Shown here piece by piece: positions 28,798 through 36,976 of a stretch of DNA of 51,650 nt. Numbering within the stretch: position 1 is the first letter of the stretch; each line of letters starts with the position of its first letter. Made by a program: the position numbers and the translations under genes. This stretch comes from Clostridiales bacterium (GTDB taxonomy: Bacteria > Bacillota > Clostridia > Christensenellales > Aristaeellaceae). The notes below the pieces were generated by a model. The model had not been told where the DNA came from, made no database searches, and worked only from the letters and a program-made list of their open reading frames with translations. Location: positions 1 through 51,650 of the forward strand of contig SVGR01000002.1 of assembly GCA_015056265.1 (NCBI GenBank). Direction: 5' to 3'.

Positions 28798-31395
28798 GTG
28801 AGACGCGGCCACGCAAGTGATATGCAGGCGCTGCTTACCCCCAATCGGCAGGAGGCCTATTTCCTTCGGCTGAACGGATACAGCAGCGCCGCAGAGAATC
28901 AACTGATCCGCCTGTATGAGGCGGCACGGCAAAGCGGCGTGATCATGGAGGGGAAGATCCCCAATCCTACAGACGCCAATTTGGCCTATTATAACGAAAT
29001 GCTCGGTATGGATTTCCGTCTGGAAATCCCCTTTATTGCCGGAAATATGGGCAAATGGCTGCCCCGGATGAATCATACCCAGCAGCAGGGCATGGCTCAG
29101 GCGCTCTTTGATACCTTGAAAAAGATGGAGTTGGCAGGCAAAACCCTGGGTATGTTGAAAAACGCCTATACCCGCTTTATGTGCTGGCTTTATTTCAAAT
29201 TTGAGCGGGTGGCGGTGAAACTAGGCAGCGGAAACATTCCGCTGGTGCTTTACCAGGGGGAAATGACTGCCTTTGAACTGAATTTTTTCACCATTCTTTG
29301 CAACGCCGGGTGCGATATTCTGTTCATTCAGTGCGGAGGCGACGATGCCTATCTGAAACTGGATCCTCGGGGTGAGTATTCTGATTTGGTGCAGCTGCCG
29401 GGTGCCAGGCCTTTCCCGGCGGGATTTTCCGTCAATGCTCTGTATAAGGAGCATGTGAATCGCCAGATGGCCATGCAGCGTCCTGTTTCTTCCAATCCTT
29501 CCGGCGGAGTGAATCTGCAGCGTCCCGGCACGGCACCTGCAAGCGGCGGAGTGAATCTGCAGCGTCCCGGCGCGGCACCTGCAAGCGGCGGAGTGAATCT
29601 GCAGCGTCCCGGCGCGGCACCTGCAAGCGGCGGAGTGAATCTGCAGCGGCCCGGCACGGCCGCGCCTGTGCCTGCTCCGCCTCCTCAGCCTCGGGTGAAT
29701 ATCCAGCGGACAGCGCCGCAGCCCATGAATCGGCCGCCGGTTGCTCCTCCTCAACGGCCTGTTGCCGCCCCCACATCTGCGATTCCGCCCCGTCCGGCCC
29801 AGCCTATCCGGGAACAGCCTTTGCAGATTCCCAGGACGGAGTATGTGATTTGCCCCAACGCCTGGATGGATGGGGGCAATACCTTTGAAAACATCGTTAC
29901 GCCCTGTGGCGGCAGAGGCACCGATGAGAAGCTGATCTACACCTGCTTCTTGCGGATGGAGGGTGTGGAGGATAAGCTGACTTATCCAAACGAACTGCTT
30001 CAGATGCATCTGAGGTTAAAGGAAGGCGGCAGGAAGACCCTGATCCTGGAAGAGGGGATCGCGCCGCCTACATCTGACGAGATCGCCCAGATCCGCCGTC
30101 AGAACTATCCCACAATCAATACGGCCATCAACCATCTTGCGGATAATTTCCGGGGCGGTGTGGCCCTAGGATTGCAGAATCTGGCGGTAAAGGCCTTCAT
30201 GGAAGTGCTGGAGGAGGAAAGTAAAAAGCCGGGCGTCAACGTCAACAAGATCGTCAATACGGCGGTGTATTTGCTCTGCTGGTTCAAGCGGTATTATCCC
30301 GCCCTGTTGGAGGGATGGCAGCCCAAGAAGCTGGGATGCCTCATCCATCTGGGCCCTTGCAAAGGGGAGCGGGAGGCGCTCTTCCTGCGGATGATGGCTA
30401 AGCTGCCTGTGGACGTGATCATACTCTGCCCCAATTTGGAAGAAGCCTGCATTTTGCAGGATCCTATGTTGTTTGTGCAGAAATTTGCGGAGAGTCTGGT
30501 GATCCGCCATCTGCCCCGGGAGAACGGCCAGGTGCGCATCAATACCGCTGCCTCCAATGCGGAACATGATCTGGACAGCACCCTTTATCACAATACCGGT
30601 CTGTATCGGGATCGGCAATTTGATGTGGCCCAGGCGCTGCTGCTGGATTCTACCTATGAGGAAATTTCCCTTTATTGGGATCAGGAACTGAAATACCGTC
30701 CCGGATTCAATACCGTGAATGAAACCGTGATGCTGCCGGTGCTTTTTGCCCAGGTAAGCGGCATCAAAAACGGGGATCAGCGGACGTATTGGCAATCGGT
30801 GAAAAAACTGATGACTCCCAACGCCCACGTAATCAAGGGCTTCCCCTTCTATCACCCGGTGGGCACCGATTTTACTGCATCCAGCGTGGTGGAATTCTTC
30901 CGCAACGGAAAAATCCAGCGGGAAAAGATCAAGAATCACCGCAACTATCCCTTTGCCCTTTTCCGGGCTGAGGTACAGGAGCATATCTTCAACAAACTGC
31001 AAACCCTCATCGATCAGCGTATGATTCGGGGCACCTTTGAAAACGGCACGGAATACCAGATCGTGGCTACCATTCTGAATCTGAAAAAAGAACTGATCCG
31101 GATGATTCAGCAGTTTGATTTTACCAAGAAGAATCCCAAAGTGCTTTGTATCAACACCGGGGAAACCGCCGCATCCAAGGAGGATGCCATCATTCTGGCG
31201 TTCCTTCATCTGGTTGGTTTTGATGTGGTATGCTTTGTACCCACGGGCTATCAGTGCCTGGGCCAGTGGTATAATACCAGCCCCCTGGTGGAGCATCAGA
31301 TTGGGGATTACGTCTATGATCTGACCATCCCGGATCTGAACAACATCGTCATCCAAAACCCCAATGGGTGGAATATATTCAGGAGAGGAAGATAA
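28798..31395 (+). CDS. Large YceG-like protein of the Ter-associated module
   Basis: 865 residues, no signal peptide or membrane helix. Position directly before telA, plus the shape of the conserved N- and C-terminal parts, match the YceG-like component of Ter stress modules (yceG-yceH in Bacillus). Its reaction is unproven. A nonconserved Pro-rich middle at about 225-345 contains 14-residue repeats. Three stretches share a strand-Gly-helix-strand pattern: LVLYQGEMTAFELNFFTIL near 150, CLIHLGPCKGEREALFL near 513 and VLCINTGETAASKEDAIIL near 781. The start is GTG after GAAGGGATGAA; the ATG at 28822 is an alternative. It is much longer than the about 540-residue Bacillus form. Confidence 0.7.
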   Translation: MRRGHASDMQALLTPNRQEAYFLRLNGYSSAAENQLIRLYEAARQSGVIMEGKIPNPTDANLAYYNEMLGMDFRLEIPFIAGNMGKWLPRMNHTQQQGMAQALFDTLKKMELAGKTLGMLKNAYTRFMCWLYFKFERVAVKLGSGNIPLVLYQGEMTAFELNFFTILCNAGCDILFIQCGGDDAYLKLDPRGEYSDLVQLPGARPFPAGFSVNALYKEHVNRQMAMQRPVSSNPSGGVNLQRPGTAPASGGVNLQRPGAAPASGGVNLQRPGAAPASGGVNLQRPGTAAPVPAPPPQPRVNIQRTAPQPMNRPPVAPPQRPVAAPTSAIPPRPAQPIREQPLQIPRTEYVICPNAWMDGGNTFENIVTPCGGRGTDEKLIYTCFLRMEGVEDKLTYPNELLQMHLRLKEGGRKTLILEEGIAPPTSDEIAQIRRQNYPTINTAINHLADNFRGGVALGLQNLAVKAFMEVLEEESKKPGVNVNKIVNTAVYLLCWFKRYYPALLEGWQPKKLGCLIHLGPCKGEREALFLRMMAKLPVDVIILCPNLEEACILQDPMLFVQKFAESLVIRHLPRENGQVRINTAASNAEHDLDSTLYHNTGLYRDRQFDVAQALLLDSTYEEISLYWDQELKYRPGFNTVNETVMLPVLFAQVSGIKNGDQRTYWQSVKKLMTPNAHVIKGFPFYHPVGTDFTASSVVEFFRNGKIQREKIKNHRNYPFALFRAEVQEHIFNKLQTLIDQRMIRGTFENGTEYQIVATILNLKKELIRMIQQFDFTKKNPKVLCINTGETAASKEDAIILAFLHLVGFDVVCFVPTGYQCLGQWYNTSPLVEHQIGDYVYDLTIPDLNNIVIQNPNGWNIFRRGR
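29502..29660 (+). repeat. 42-bp tandem repeat, 3.8 copies, in the YceG-like gene
   Basis: Units start at 29502, 29544, 29586 and 29628; the fourth is cut short at about 33 bases. Each encodes the 14 residues SGGVNLQRPGTAPA (or GAAPA). Copies two and three are nearly identical at DNA level, which indicates recent slippage or recombination. Copy number is in frame, so it can vary without breaking the gene. Confidence 0.95.
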
Positions 31396-31397
31396 AT

Positions 31398-32540
31398 ATG
31401 GGTCTTGATTTTACCAGGAAGCCTGCCCCCGTGGAAACTGCTGCTCCCGCACCCCAGCCGGAACCCGAAGTGGTGGAAAGCTATGATATCATTGCTGACC
31501 GGCAGGAAATGAACAAGGCGCTGACCAACGGCCCCGAAGTGGACGCCCTGGCCAGCACCATCGAAATCGACAATCTGGATACCATCGTTACTTTCGGTGC
31601 CAAGGCTGCTGAGGAAATCTCCAAGGCATCTGACGTGGTGCTCAACAGCATGAATATGACCCAGCTGGATGGGTCCAACGAAATGCTGGGCATCCTGGCC
31701 AAGATCATGGACAAGTTTGATATCGATGAAATCAAAGAGAATCCTTCCTTGTTTGGCAAGCTCTTCGGCGGCCTGCGCAAGCAGCTGGAAAAGATCCTTT
31801 CCAAGTATCATACCATGGGCGAAGAAGTGGATAAGATCTACGTGCAGCTCAAGCAGTATGAAAGCGAAATCAAGCAGTCCAACAAAAAACTGCAGACCAT
31901 TTTTGATGCCAACGTGCATTACTACCATGAACTGGTGAAGTATATCCTGGCCGGCGAACAGGGCTGTCGTGAAATTGAAGCGTACATGGCCCAGCGTCAG
32001 GCGGATATGGACGCTACCGGCGACCGTTCCATCCAGTTTGAATTGCAGTCCCTGCAGCAGGCCTTGATGATGCTGGAACAGCGTACCCAGGATCTGCGCA
32101 TTGCGGAAAATGTGGCCATGCAGTCCATCCCCATGATCAAGACCATGCAGTTCAGCAATATGAACCTGGTGCGCAAGATCAATTCCGCCTTCATCATCAC
32201 GCTGCCCGTGTTCAAGCAGGCCTTGGCCCAGGCCATCATGCTCAAACGTCAGCGCATCCAGGCTGAGGCTATGTCCGCTCTGGATGAAAAGACCAATGAA
32301 ATGCTGCTGAAGAACGCCCAGAATACCGCTGCTCAGGCTGTTATGACCACCCGTCTGGCCTCCGGCAACTCCATCAAGATCGAAACCCTGGAATCCTCCT
32401 GGCAGACCATTATGAAGGGCATCGAAGAAACCCGTCAGATTCAGGAAACTGCCAAGCGGCAGCGCAATGAGGATCAGGTGCGTCTGGAACGGATCAAGGA
32501 AGAATTCAACAAGAATTATCATATGCCCGCCAAGAAGTAA
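31398..32540 (+). CDS. telA: Toxic anion resistance protein TelA
   Basis: 380 residues, all-helical. TelA/YceH-family proteins are linked to tellurite and other toxic-anion tolerance and co-occur with TerD and YceG. Landmarks: Pro/Ala/Glu-rich N-terminus, ASTIEIDNLDTIVTFGAKAA near residue 50, a coiled-coil-like SKYHTMGEEVDKIYVQLKQY near 135, SNKKLQTIFDANVHYYHEL near 162 and the C-terminal TRQIQETAKRQRNEDQVRLE. AGAGGAAGATAAAT precedes the ATG, 2 bases after the upstream stop. It ends the module. Confidence 0.92.
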   Translation: MGLDFTRKPAPVETAAPAPQPEPEVVESYDIIADRQEMNKALTNGPEVDALASTIEIDNLDTIVTFGAKAAEEISKASDVVLNSMNMTQLDGSNEMLGILAKIMDKFDIDEIKENPSLFGKLFGGLRKQLEKILSKYHTMGEEVDKIYVQLKQYESEIKQSNKKLQTIFDANVHYYHELVKYILAGEQGCREIEAYMAQRQADMDATGDRSIQFELQSLQQALMMLEQRTQDLRIAENVAMQSIPMIKTMQFSNMNLVRKINSAFIITLPVFKQALAQAIMLKRQRIQAEAMSALDEKTNEMLLKNAQNTAAQAVMTTRLASGNSIKIETLESSWQTIMKGIEETRQIQETAKRQRNEDQVRLERIKEEFNKNYHMPAKK

Positions 32541-32549
32541 TTTTTCGGG

Positions 32550-32860
32550 TTTTGCGGGGGCTCTGCGCCCCCGCCTCTCGCACCAGAATATTGCTCAGAA
32601 CCAGGTTCCTGTTCGGCGGCTGGGCTACTTCTGCTGTTCAGCGGGTGCCATGTATCCGGAAAAACAAAAAAACGCCGGAGGAGAAAGCCAACTTTCCTTC
32701 CTGGCGTTTTTTATTTGCTTTGTTCATGAGAATAGCGCGTATGTTTTTGTATCTTGGCATTTTGCATGGAAAGCGTAGCTTTTATGCAGCTGTGTTTTCG
32801 CAAGGCGGAATCCAAAGGATGGAATCCGCTGCGCAGGGTACAGGGACACGGATACCTCTG
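32550..32860 (+). repeat. Composite intergenic repeat, copy B
   Basis: Same order of parts as copy A at 5346-5775. GC-rich hairpin GCGGGGGC / GCCCCCGC at 32554-32574, followed by CTCTCGCACCAG. Central hairpin with GGAGAAAGC and ACTTTC at 32671-32712. Right part at about 32792-32850 starting TGTGTTTTCG, then AAGGC, AATCCA and a GGAATCC direct repeat. No protein-coding sign. The rest of the gap up to 32940 shows nothing I recognise. Confidence 0.5.
32671..32712 (+). terminator. Terminator of the Ter module (in repeat copy B)
   Basis: Imperfect stem AACGCC..GAAAG / CTTTC..GGCGTT with six T after it and an A-rich run before it, so it may work in both directions. Confidence 0.75.
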
Positions 32861-32940
32861 TGTGGTTTTCTCCCCATATGCCGGTTGCCCGTTATGAACG
32901 CATAGATACCGTACGGATACGATAATCGCTAATTTAGATC

Positions 32941-32973
32941 AAAAAAGAACGCCCATCCATGGGATCGACGTTC
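32941..32973 (-). terminator. Terminator of tRNA-Leu
   Basis: Minus strand: GAACG..CCCAT / ATGGG..CGTTC stem followed by TTTTTT, directly after the CCA end of the tRNA gene. Confidence 0.85.
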
Positions 32974-32974
32974 C

Positions 32975-33060
32975 TGGTGCGAGTGGCGGGGATCGAACCC
33001 GCACGCCCAGAGGGCACAAGATTTTAAGTCTCGGTTGTCTGCCAGTTCCAACACACTCGC
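32975..33060 (-). tRNA. tRNA-Leu (anticodon UAA)
   Basis: 86 bases on the minus strand with encoded CCA. Acceptor stem GCGAGTG / CACTCGC, discriminator A, anticodon loop CTTAAAA (anticodon TAA) on stem CGAGA / TCTTG, a long class II variable arm (TGCCCTCTGGGCG region), and T arm GCGGGTTCGATCCCCGC. Reads UUA and UUG leucine codons. It has its own promoter and terminator and no other tRNA beside it. Confidence 0.97.
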
Positions 33061-33069
33061 GCAAAAAAC

Positions 33070-33099
33070 ATTATACTCTATATTCCCCCTTTACGTCAA
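33070..33099 (-). promoter_or_regulatory. Promoter of tRNA-Leu
   Basis: Minus strand TTGACG - 18 bases - TATAAT, ending 10 bases before the tRNA 5' end. Strong match expected of a stable RNA gene. Confidence 0.88.
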
Positions 33100-33120
33100 G
33101 TGAAAATCCTCTGCCACCGG

Positions 33121-33150
33121 TGGACAGCATTTGCTGTTCCGTGGTATAAT
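33121..33150 (+). promoter_or_regulatory. Sigma-A promoter of the vanW-type gene
   Basis: TGGACA - 18 bases - TATAAT, 85 bases before the start codon, divergent from the tRNA promoter. Confidence 0.7.
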
Positions 33151-33235
33151 AAGCAGGTTAATGAAACAGTTTCTGATGAAACATTTACTGGCTGTGCTGC
33201 ATCTAATGGGCAAATACCAAGGAGGAAATCCATTC

Positions 33236-34402
33236 ATGAAAAAGCTGTTGCTGCTCTTATGCCTGTTGCTGCTGCCCCTGACATATACGCTGGGGGAAGA
33301 AAACCATTTGTATACCGCTGTTACCAAATCGGAATTTCATCTGCGCCCCGCAAAGGAAGCACCGGATTTTTTATCCTACGTTCCAGTGGGAACCCGGGTC
33401 AGAATTTATGAAGTTTCCGGGGATTGGTGCCGGGCGGTGATCTTGGGAGAAGAAGGCTGGTGCAAGCTGCGGTGGCTGGATCATTTTTCTGCGGCGCATA
33501 TCCAGATGGAAGCGCAGTATGAAGCCATCACCCACAAGGAATTGAAGCTGCGGCTGCAGCCGGACAGCAGCATTGTGGTAGGTACAGCCCCTTACGACCG
33601 GTTTGTAGACGTCTATGAGTATGGGGAAGAATGGTGCCGGATCGGCTATGAAGACGTGGTAGGATGGTGTAAGACCAGTCAGCTGTGGGCTTTCCGATCC
33701 CTAAATGTGGCCAAGTATCCAGCGCTTCATGTGACACCCAATCTGGGGATGGTTACCCTCAGCCAGGAAGCATGGATTGCCAGCGATGATTTTGTGGGCA
33801 TGATGGCCCGGTCCGGTGCAATTATTTGCGTGCGTGCGGCGGATGATCATGCTTACTCCCTGCCGGTATGGCGCACGGAAGGAACTATATCCCGGGAGGC
33901 TGGGGAATTGATCCCCTTCATTCCTTGGGAGGAAGCCCAACCCGGTGATGTAATCGGCGGCTTCACTACCTTTTATGACGAAAACTACGGCAAGGATCTG
34001 GCCGCCAACCGGGCCTATAATATCGATCTGGCCTGCCGGCGAATCCATAATACTGTGATGCAGCCGGGGGATCACTTTTCCTATAATGCCTTATGTGCCC
34101 CGTACAAGGTGAGCAACGGTTATCTGATTGCCCCCAATATCAGCAAGTCCGGAAAAGGCTATGGCGGCGGTGTGTGTCAGCTGACCACTACCCTTTATAA
34201 CGCAATTTTGCCCCTGCCGCTGCAGATTGATGAATGGCGGGTGCATCAAAAGATCGGCGTGGTTTATATTCCCCAGTATTATGATGCGGCGGTTGGCAGC
34301 TTTTATGATCTGGAATTCAACAATACCTTGCCTTATCCCATCCGTATTTTTGCCCAGCCTCAGGAGGGGGCGGTAACGGTGCTGATCTACCGGGCGGAGT
34401 AA
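33236..34402 (+). CDS. Secreted VanW-domain protein with two SH3-like domains
   Basis: 388 residues. A signal peptide (KKLLLLLCLLLLPLTYTLG) leads to two SH3-like repeats at about 24-85 (SEFHLRPAKEAPDFLSYVPV) and 95-150 (ELKLRLQPDSSIVVG), likely wall-binding. The VanW domain follows at about 270-386, with NTVMQPGDHFSYN and GKGYGGGVCQLTTTLYNAI. VanW is named after an accessory gene of glycopeptide-resistance clusters, but its activity is unknown; most members are not resistance genes. AAGGAGGAAAT precedes the ATG; the frame is open further upstream but lacks a ribosome site. Its 3' 222 bases are duplicated at 43031-43252. Confidence 0.88.
   Translation: MKKLLLLLCLLLLPLTYTLGEENHLYTAVTKSEFHLRPAKEAPDFLSYVPVGTRVRIYEVSGDWCRAVILGEEGWCKLRWLDHFSAAHIQMEAQYEAITHKELKLRLQPDSSIVVGTAPYDRFVDVYEYGEEWCRIGYEDVVGWCKTSQLWAFRSLNVAKYPALHVTPNLGMVTLSQEAWIASDDFVGMMARSGAIICVRAADDHAYSLPVWRTEGTISREAGELIPFIPWEEAQPGDVIGGFTTFYDENYGKDLAANRAYNIDLACRRIHNTVMQPGDHFSYNALCAPYKVSNGYLIAPNISKSGKGYGGGVCQLTTTLYNAILPLPLQIDEWRVHQKIGVVYIPQYYDAAVGSFYDLEFNNTLPYPIRIFAQPQEGAVTVLIYRAE
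34166..34387 (+). repeat. Long direct repeat, left copy (vanW 3' end)
   Basis: Matches 43031-43252 without gaps at a constant offset of 8865 bases, with four mismatches seen by eye (about 98%). Similarity stops sharply at both ends; the right end is 15 bases before the vanW stop. Confidence 0.95.
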
Positions 34403-34435
34403 AGGGCGTTCATAACTCCCTCCCCCAAAAAATAA

Positions 34436-34487
34436 ATCCGGTGCAGTGAGCCTGCTATGCAGCACGGCTTTCGCACCGGATTTTTTT
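34436..34487. terminator. Bidirectional terminator between vanW-type gene and AraC regulator
   Basis: Stem ATCCGGTGC / GCACCGGAT with a long internal arm, A-run before and T-run after, between convergent genes. Confidence 0.85.
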
Positions 34488-34498
34488 CGTGCCCGGGA

Positions 34499-35353
34499 TC
34501 AGGGGGGGTCTTTCACCAGATCTTTGCGGAAACTCCGGGGAGACACGCCGAAATTCTTCTTGAAAAGGGAGGAAAAATAGGATAAATCGCTATAACCCAC
34601 TGTTTCGGCAATGGCCTGGATGCTCATCTCCGTTTCCAGCAGCAGCTCCTTTGCCCGGTTCATCCGCTTGACGATGATATAGGCTACCAGCGGAATCTGC
34701 ACATAATCATGGACGCATTTATAGAGATTGGAGCGGCTGATGAGAAAATGCTTGCACAGATCATCGATTTTGATGGATTCTTTGATGTGCATCATGATAT
34801 ATTCATCCAATTTGCTGATGAATTCGGTCTGGGATCGGGTGATGATTTTATCGGAATGCAGATAGAGGGCGATGGCATCCAGCAGCGTTTGATAGGCCTG
34901 GATCTTATTGATGGAAATGGTGGGGATACTTTCAATGGTTCGGGCCAGCAATTGGGGATCGCAGGGATAATTGGACAGGGTATTATTGAAAATTTTCATC
35001 CGCTCAAAGAGGGCGGTTTCTTTATACAGTGTCTGCCCGATGCGGATGAAGCCGATGGTGGCCCCGTCCCGCTGGATGGGGGCGATGGATTCGATCAGCC
35101 CGGCGTGGCAGGTGTAATTGTGCCGGCGCATGGTTTCCTTGGCAATATTGAAATTTATGGCGTCGCATTCCACACATTTGAGGAAAAAACGTTGGTCATG
35201 GGCACGCATCATTTTGCAGTAATCGCATTCGGTATCCGAAGGATAGCCTATAATGCAGACGCCGTTCATATCCAGCAGTCCGATCGCCATATCGGTCAGT
35301 TCATAAAAGGCCTTCATCATGGCCATAACTTTGTTCCTGTTAAGCAGCAGCAT
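34499..35353 (-). CDS. AraC family regulator with PocR sensor domain
   Basis: 284 residues. N-terminal PocR-type ligand/sensor domain at about 10-160 with its cysteine pattern CDYCKMMR, CVECDAINF and TCHAGLIESIAPI. The C-terminal AraC DNA-binding domain at about 185-280 has two helix-turn-helices: IDDLCKHFLISRSNLYKCVH and IAETVGYSDLSYFSSLFKK. PocR domains sense small hydrocarbon or sugar-like ligands, often in carbohydrate loci. GGAGGTGAC before the ATG is an excellent site. It is divergent from the solute-binding-protein gene and probably controls that transcript (see the repeats at 35535). Confidence 0.92.
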   Translation of the reverse strand: MLLLNRNKVMAMMKAFYELTDMAIGLLDMNGVCIIGYPSDTECDYCKMMRAHDQRFFLKCVECDAINFNIAKETMRRHNYTCHAGLIESIAPIQRDGATIGFIRIGQTLYKETALFERMKIFNNTLSNYPCDPQLLARTIESIPTISINKIQAYQTLLDAIALYLHSDKIITRSQTEFISKLDEYIMMHIKESIKIDDLCKHFLISRSNLYKCVHDYVQIPLVAYIIVKRMNRAKELLLETEMSIQAIAETVGYSDLSYFSSLFKKNFGVSPRSFRKDLVKDPP

Positions 35354-35373
35354 GCCGTCACCTCCGCTTCATC

Positions 35374-35382
35374 AGTATAACA
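35374..35382 (-). promoter_or_regulatory. Extended -10 promoter of the AraC regulator
   Basis: Minus strand TGT-TATACT, about 20 bases before the start codon; weak -35. Confidence 0.5.
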
Positions 35383-35433
35383 TAGAAACGAAAATTGCGA
35401 TAAAATTCATGAAATAAAGATACAATAACTAAA

Positions 35434-35566
35434 GTTTTCAAATAAAAATGCAAATTATGGTTGCATTGGCATGAAAAAAGGCGGAAATAAGGGCAAATCA
35501 AGAAAATTTTGCGCCGAATATTATGCTAATACTCATAGTTTGAAAACGGTTGTTTATAGTTTGGAA
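35434..35566 (+). promoter_or_regulatory. Candidate operator of the PocR/AraC regulator
   Basis: Two direct repeats, ATAGTTTGAAA (35535-35545) and ATAGTTTGGAA (35556-35566), are 21 bases apart start to start, which is two helical turns and typical of AraC-dimer sites. They end 11 bases before the TG of the downstream promoter. The 9-mer TTTGAAAAC of the first repeat recurs inverted at 35434-35442. The 324-base divergent gap holds otherwise AT-rich sequence. Confidence 0.55.
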
Positions 35567-35576
35567 GGTGGCAGAA

Positions 35577-35585
35577 TGCTATAAT
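35577..35585 (+). promoter_or_regulatory. Extended -10 promoter of the solute-binding-protein operon
   Basis: TGC-TATAAT, 92 bases before the start codon, with no good -35; this suits an activator-dependent promoter. Confidence 0.65.
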
Positions 35586-35677
35586 ATTTTCATCATGAAG
35601 CCGAAGAGGATCATAGATTTGCCCCGTGCACAGATCTGGATGCTGCAGGAATGCAGACAGTACAAGGAGGAAATAGG

Positions 35678-36922
35678 ATGAAAAGATGGATTGCATTTTT
35701 TCTGCTGGCGGCGCTTTTGGTATCGGCGCTTCCTGCCCTGGCGGACGAACGGAGTGATGAACTGTACAAGGCTATCAAGGGCACCACGGTGAAGATTCAT
35801 TTCTGCAATGAACCCACCGCCCTGGACAAAAAGATGATCAAGGCCTTTGAACTGAAATACCGCTGCAAGGTGGAGCCCTTTGTGATGACCTGGAACGATT
35901 GGAAAAACCAGATCCTCACCCTTGTGGTGGCGGGGAATGTGCCGGATGTGACCTCCGTTCCCGATGAGCCCTATCTCAAGTGGCTGTCCAATGGGCTTTT
36001 GCAGCCCCTGGATGATTATGTGATCGCCGATGACCCCATCTGGAATTCCCAGATTTGGGATATGACGGCCTGGGAGGGCAAGCATTACGGCGTCAGCGAT
36101 GGGGGTATTTCGCCTATCTATGTGATCTACAATGCCACGCTCTTCTACGAAAAGGGCGTGAAAAACCCCATGGAATATTACGAAGAGGGCAAATGGAACT
36201 TCAAGAATTTCCGCAAATGCGCCATTGAAATGACCGGCGATGGGATCGTTGGATGCGGCACGGACTGGAAATATACCTTTGCTCTGGCCAACGGCAATCC
36301 TATTGTAGAATTGGATCGGGAAAATGGGGAACTGAATCTGGTTCTCAATGAGGAAAACGCCGTTACCGGCATGGAACTGTATGTGGAATTGTACCAGGGC
36401 GGTTACTTTATGCAAGGCGCCTGCGCCATGCCCTTCGCCAATGGGGAACTGGCCATGTTCCTGGAACGGCCCGGCCTGATGGTGGGCGGCTATGACATGC
36501 GTAACACGACCCTCCAGAATGCTGAAATCGAATATGTTCCCATGCCCGTTGGCCCGGAAAATGATGAAGGGCTGGCCCCCTGCATCATCGGCTTCTGGAG
36601 CGTGCCCACCAAGGCGCAAAATCCTCTGGGTGGTATGGCCTGGGCCTACTTTGTAGCGGAATACAATGAAAAGCACAAGGATGATGAGGATGTGGTGGAG
36701 GGACGCCGCAAAACCTACACCGACGAACAATACGAATTCATCCGGGAATATGAAGAAAATACCACCTTCATCAATACCTTTGTCTACGGCGTGGGCGATT
36801 GGTATCAGGGGGATTGGGGTTATGCAGCCGATATGATCTTCAATGGCTTTACGCCCCAGGCGGCCTACGAAAAGTGGGAAAGCCAGTTCCAATTCTGGAT
36901 TGACGGGATGTTTATTGAATAA
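35678..36922 (+). CDS. Extracellular solute-binding protein (family 1, sugar type)
   Basis: 414 residues. Binds a sugar or oligosaccharide outside the cell and normally delivers it to an ABC permease. The signal peptide RWIAFFLLAALLVSALPALA ends in ALA-DE, a signal peptidase I site; no lipobox Cys is present, unusual for a Gram-positive binding protein, which is normally a lipoprotein. Body: KAFELKYRCKVEPFVMTW, GNVPDVTSVPDEPYLKWL near 90, and WSVPTKAQNPLGGMAWAYF near 309, as in MsmE/MalE-like proteins. AAGGAGGAAATAGG precedes the ATG. No permease or ATPase gene is nearby. Confidence 0.85.
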   Translation: MKRWIAFFLLAALLVSALPALADERSDELYKAIKGTTVKIHFCNEPTALDKKMIKAFELKYRCKVEPFVMTWNDWKNQILTLVVAGNVPDVTSVPDEPYLKWLSNGLLQPLDDYVIADDPIWNSQIWDMTAWEGKHYGVSDGGISPIYVIYNATLFYEKGVKNPMEYYEEGKWNFKNFRKCAIEMTGDGIVGCGTDWKYTFALANGNPIVELDRENGELNLVLNEENAVTGMELYVELYQGGYFMQGACAMPFANGELAMFLERPGLMVGGYDMRNTTLQNAEIEYVPMPVGPENDEGLAPCIIGFWSVPTKAQNPLGGMAWAYFVAEYNEKHKDDEDVVEGRRKTYTDEQYEFIREYEENTTFINTFVYGVGDWYQGDWGYAADMIFNGFTPQAAYEKWESQFQFWIDGMFIE

Positions 36923-36976
36923 ATCGGCATCCTTTCACTCATAGGACGTTACAACAAAAAGGAAAGAGGGATTTGA

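Noticed and set aside
29502-29660. CRISPR-like regularity of the 42-bp repeats
   Set aside because: Units are directly adjacent without spacers and in frame with a gene; no cas gene anywhere in the window.
29349-30009. Arg-rich frames on the minus strand across the 42-bp repeats
   Set aside because: Produced by the repetitive Pro/Gly codons of the YceG-like gene read backwards.
27479-32540. Complete tellurite-resistance operon
   Set aside because: TerA, TerB, TerC and TerZ-like genes are missing; the set fits a reduced stress module and resistance to tellurite cannot be claimed.
33131-33235. In-frame extension upstream of the vanW-type gene start
   Set aside because: It would put 35 residues before a perfect signal peptide and lacks a ribosome site, whereas AAGGAGGAAAT precedes 33236.
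33236-34402. Vancomycin-resistance gene
   Set aside because: The VanW domain is common in Clostridia outside resistance clusters; no vanH, vanA, vanX or sensor-regulator pair is present.
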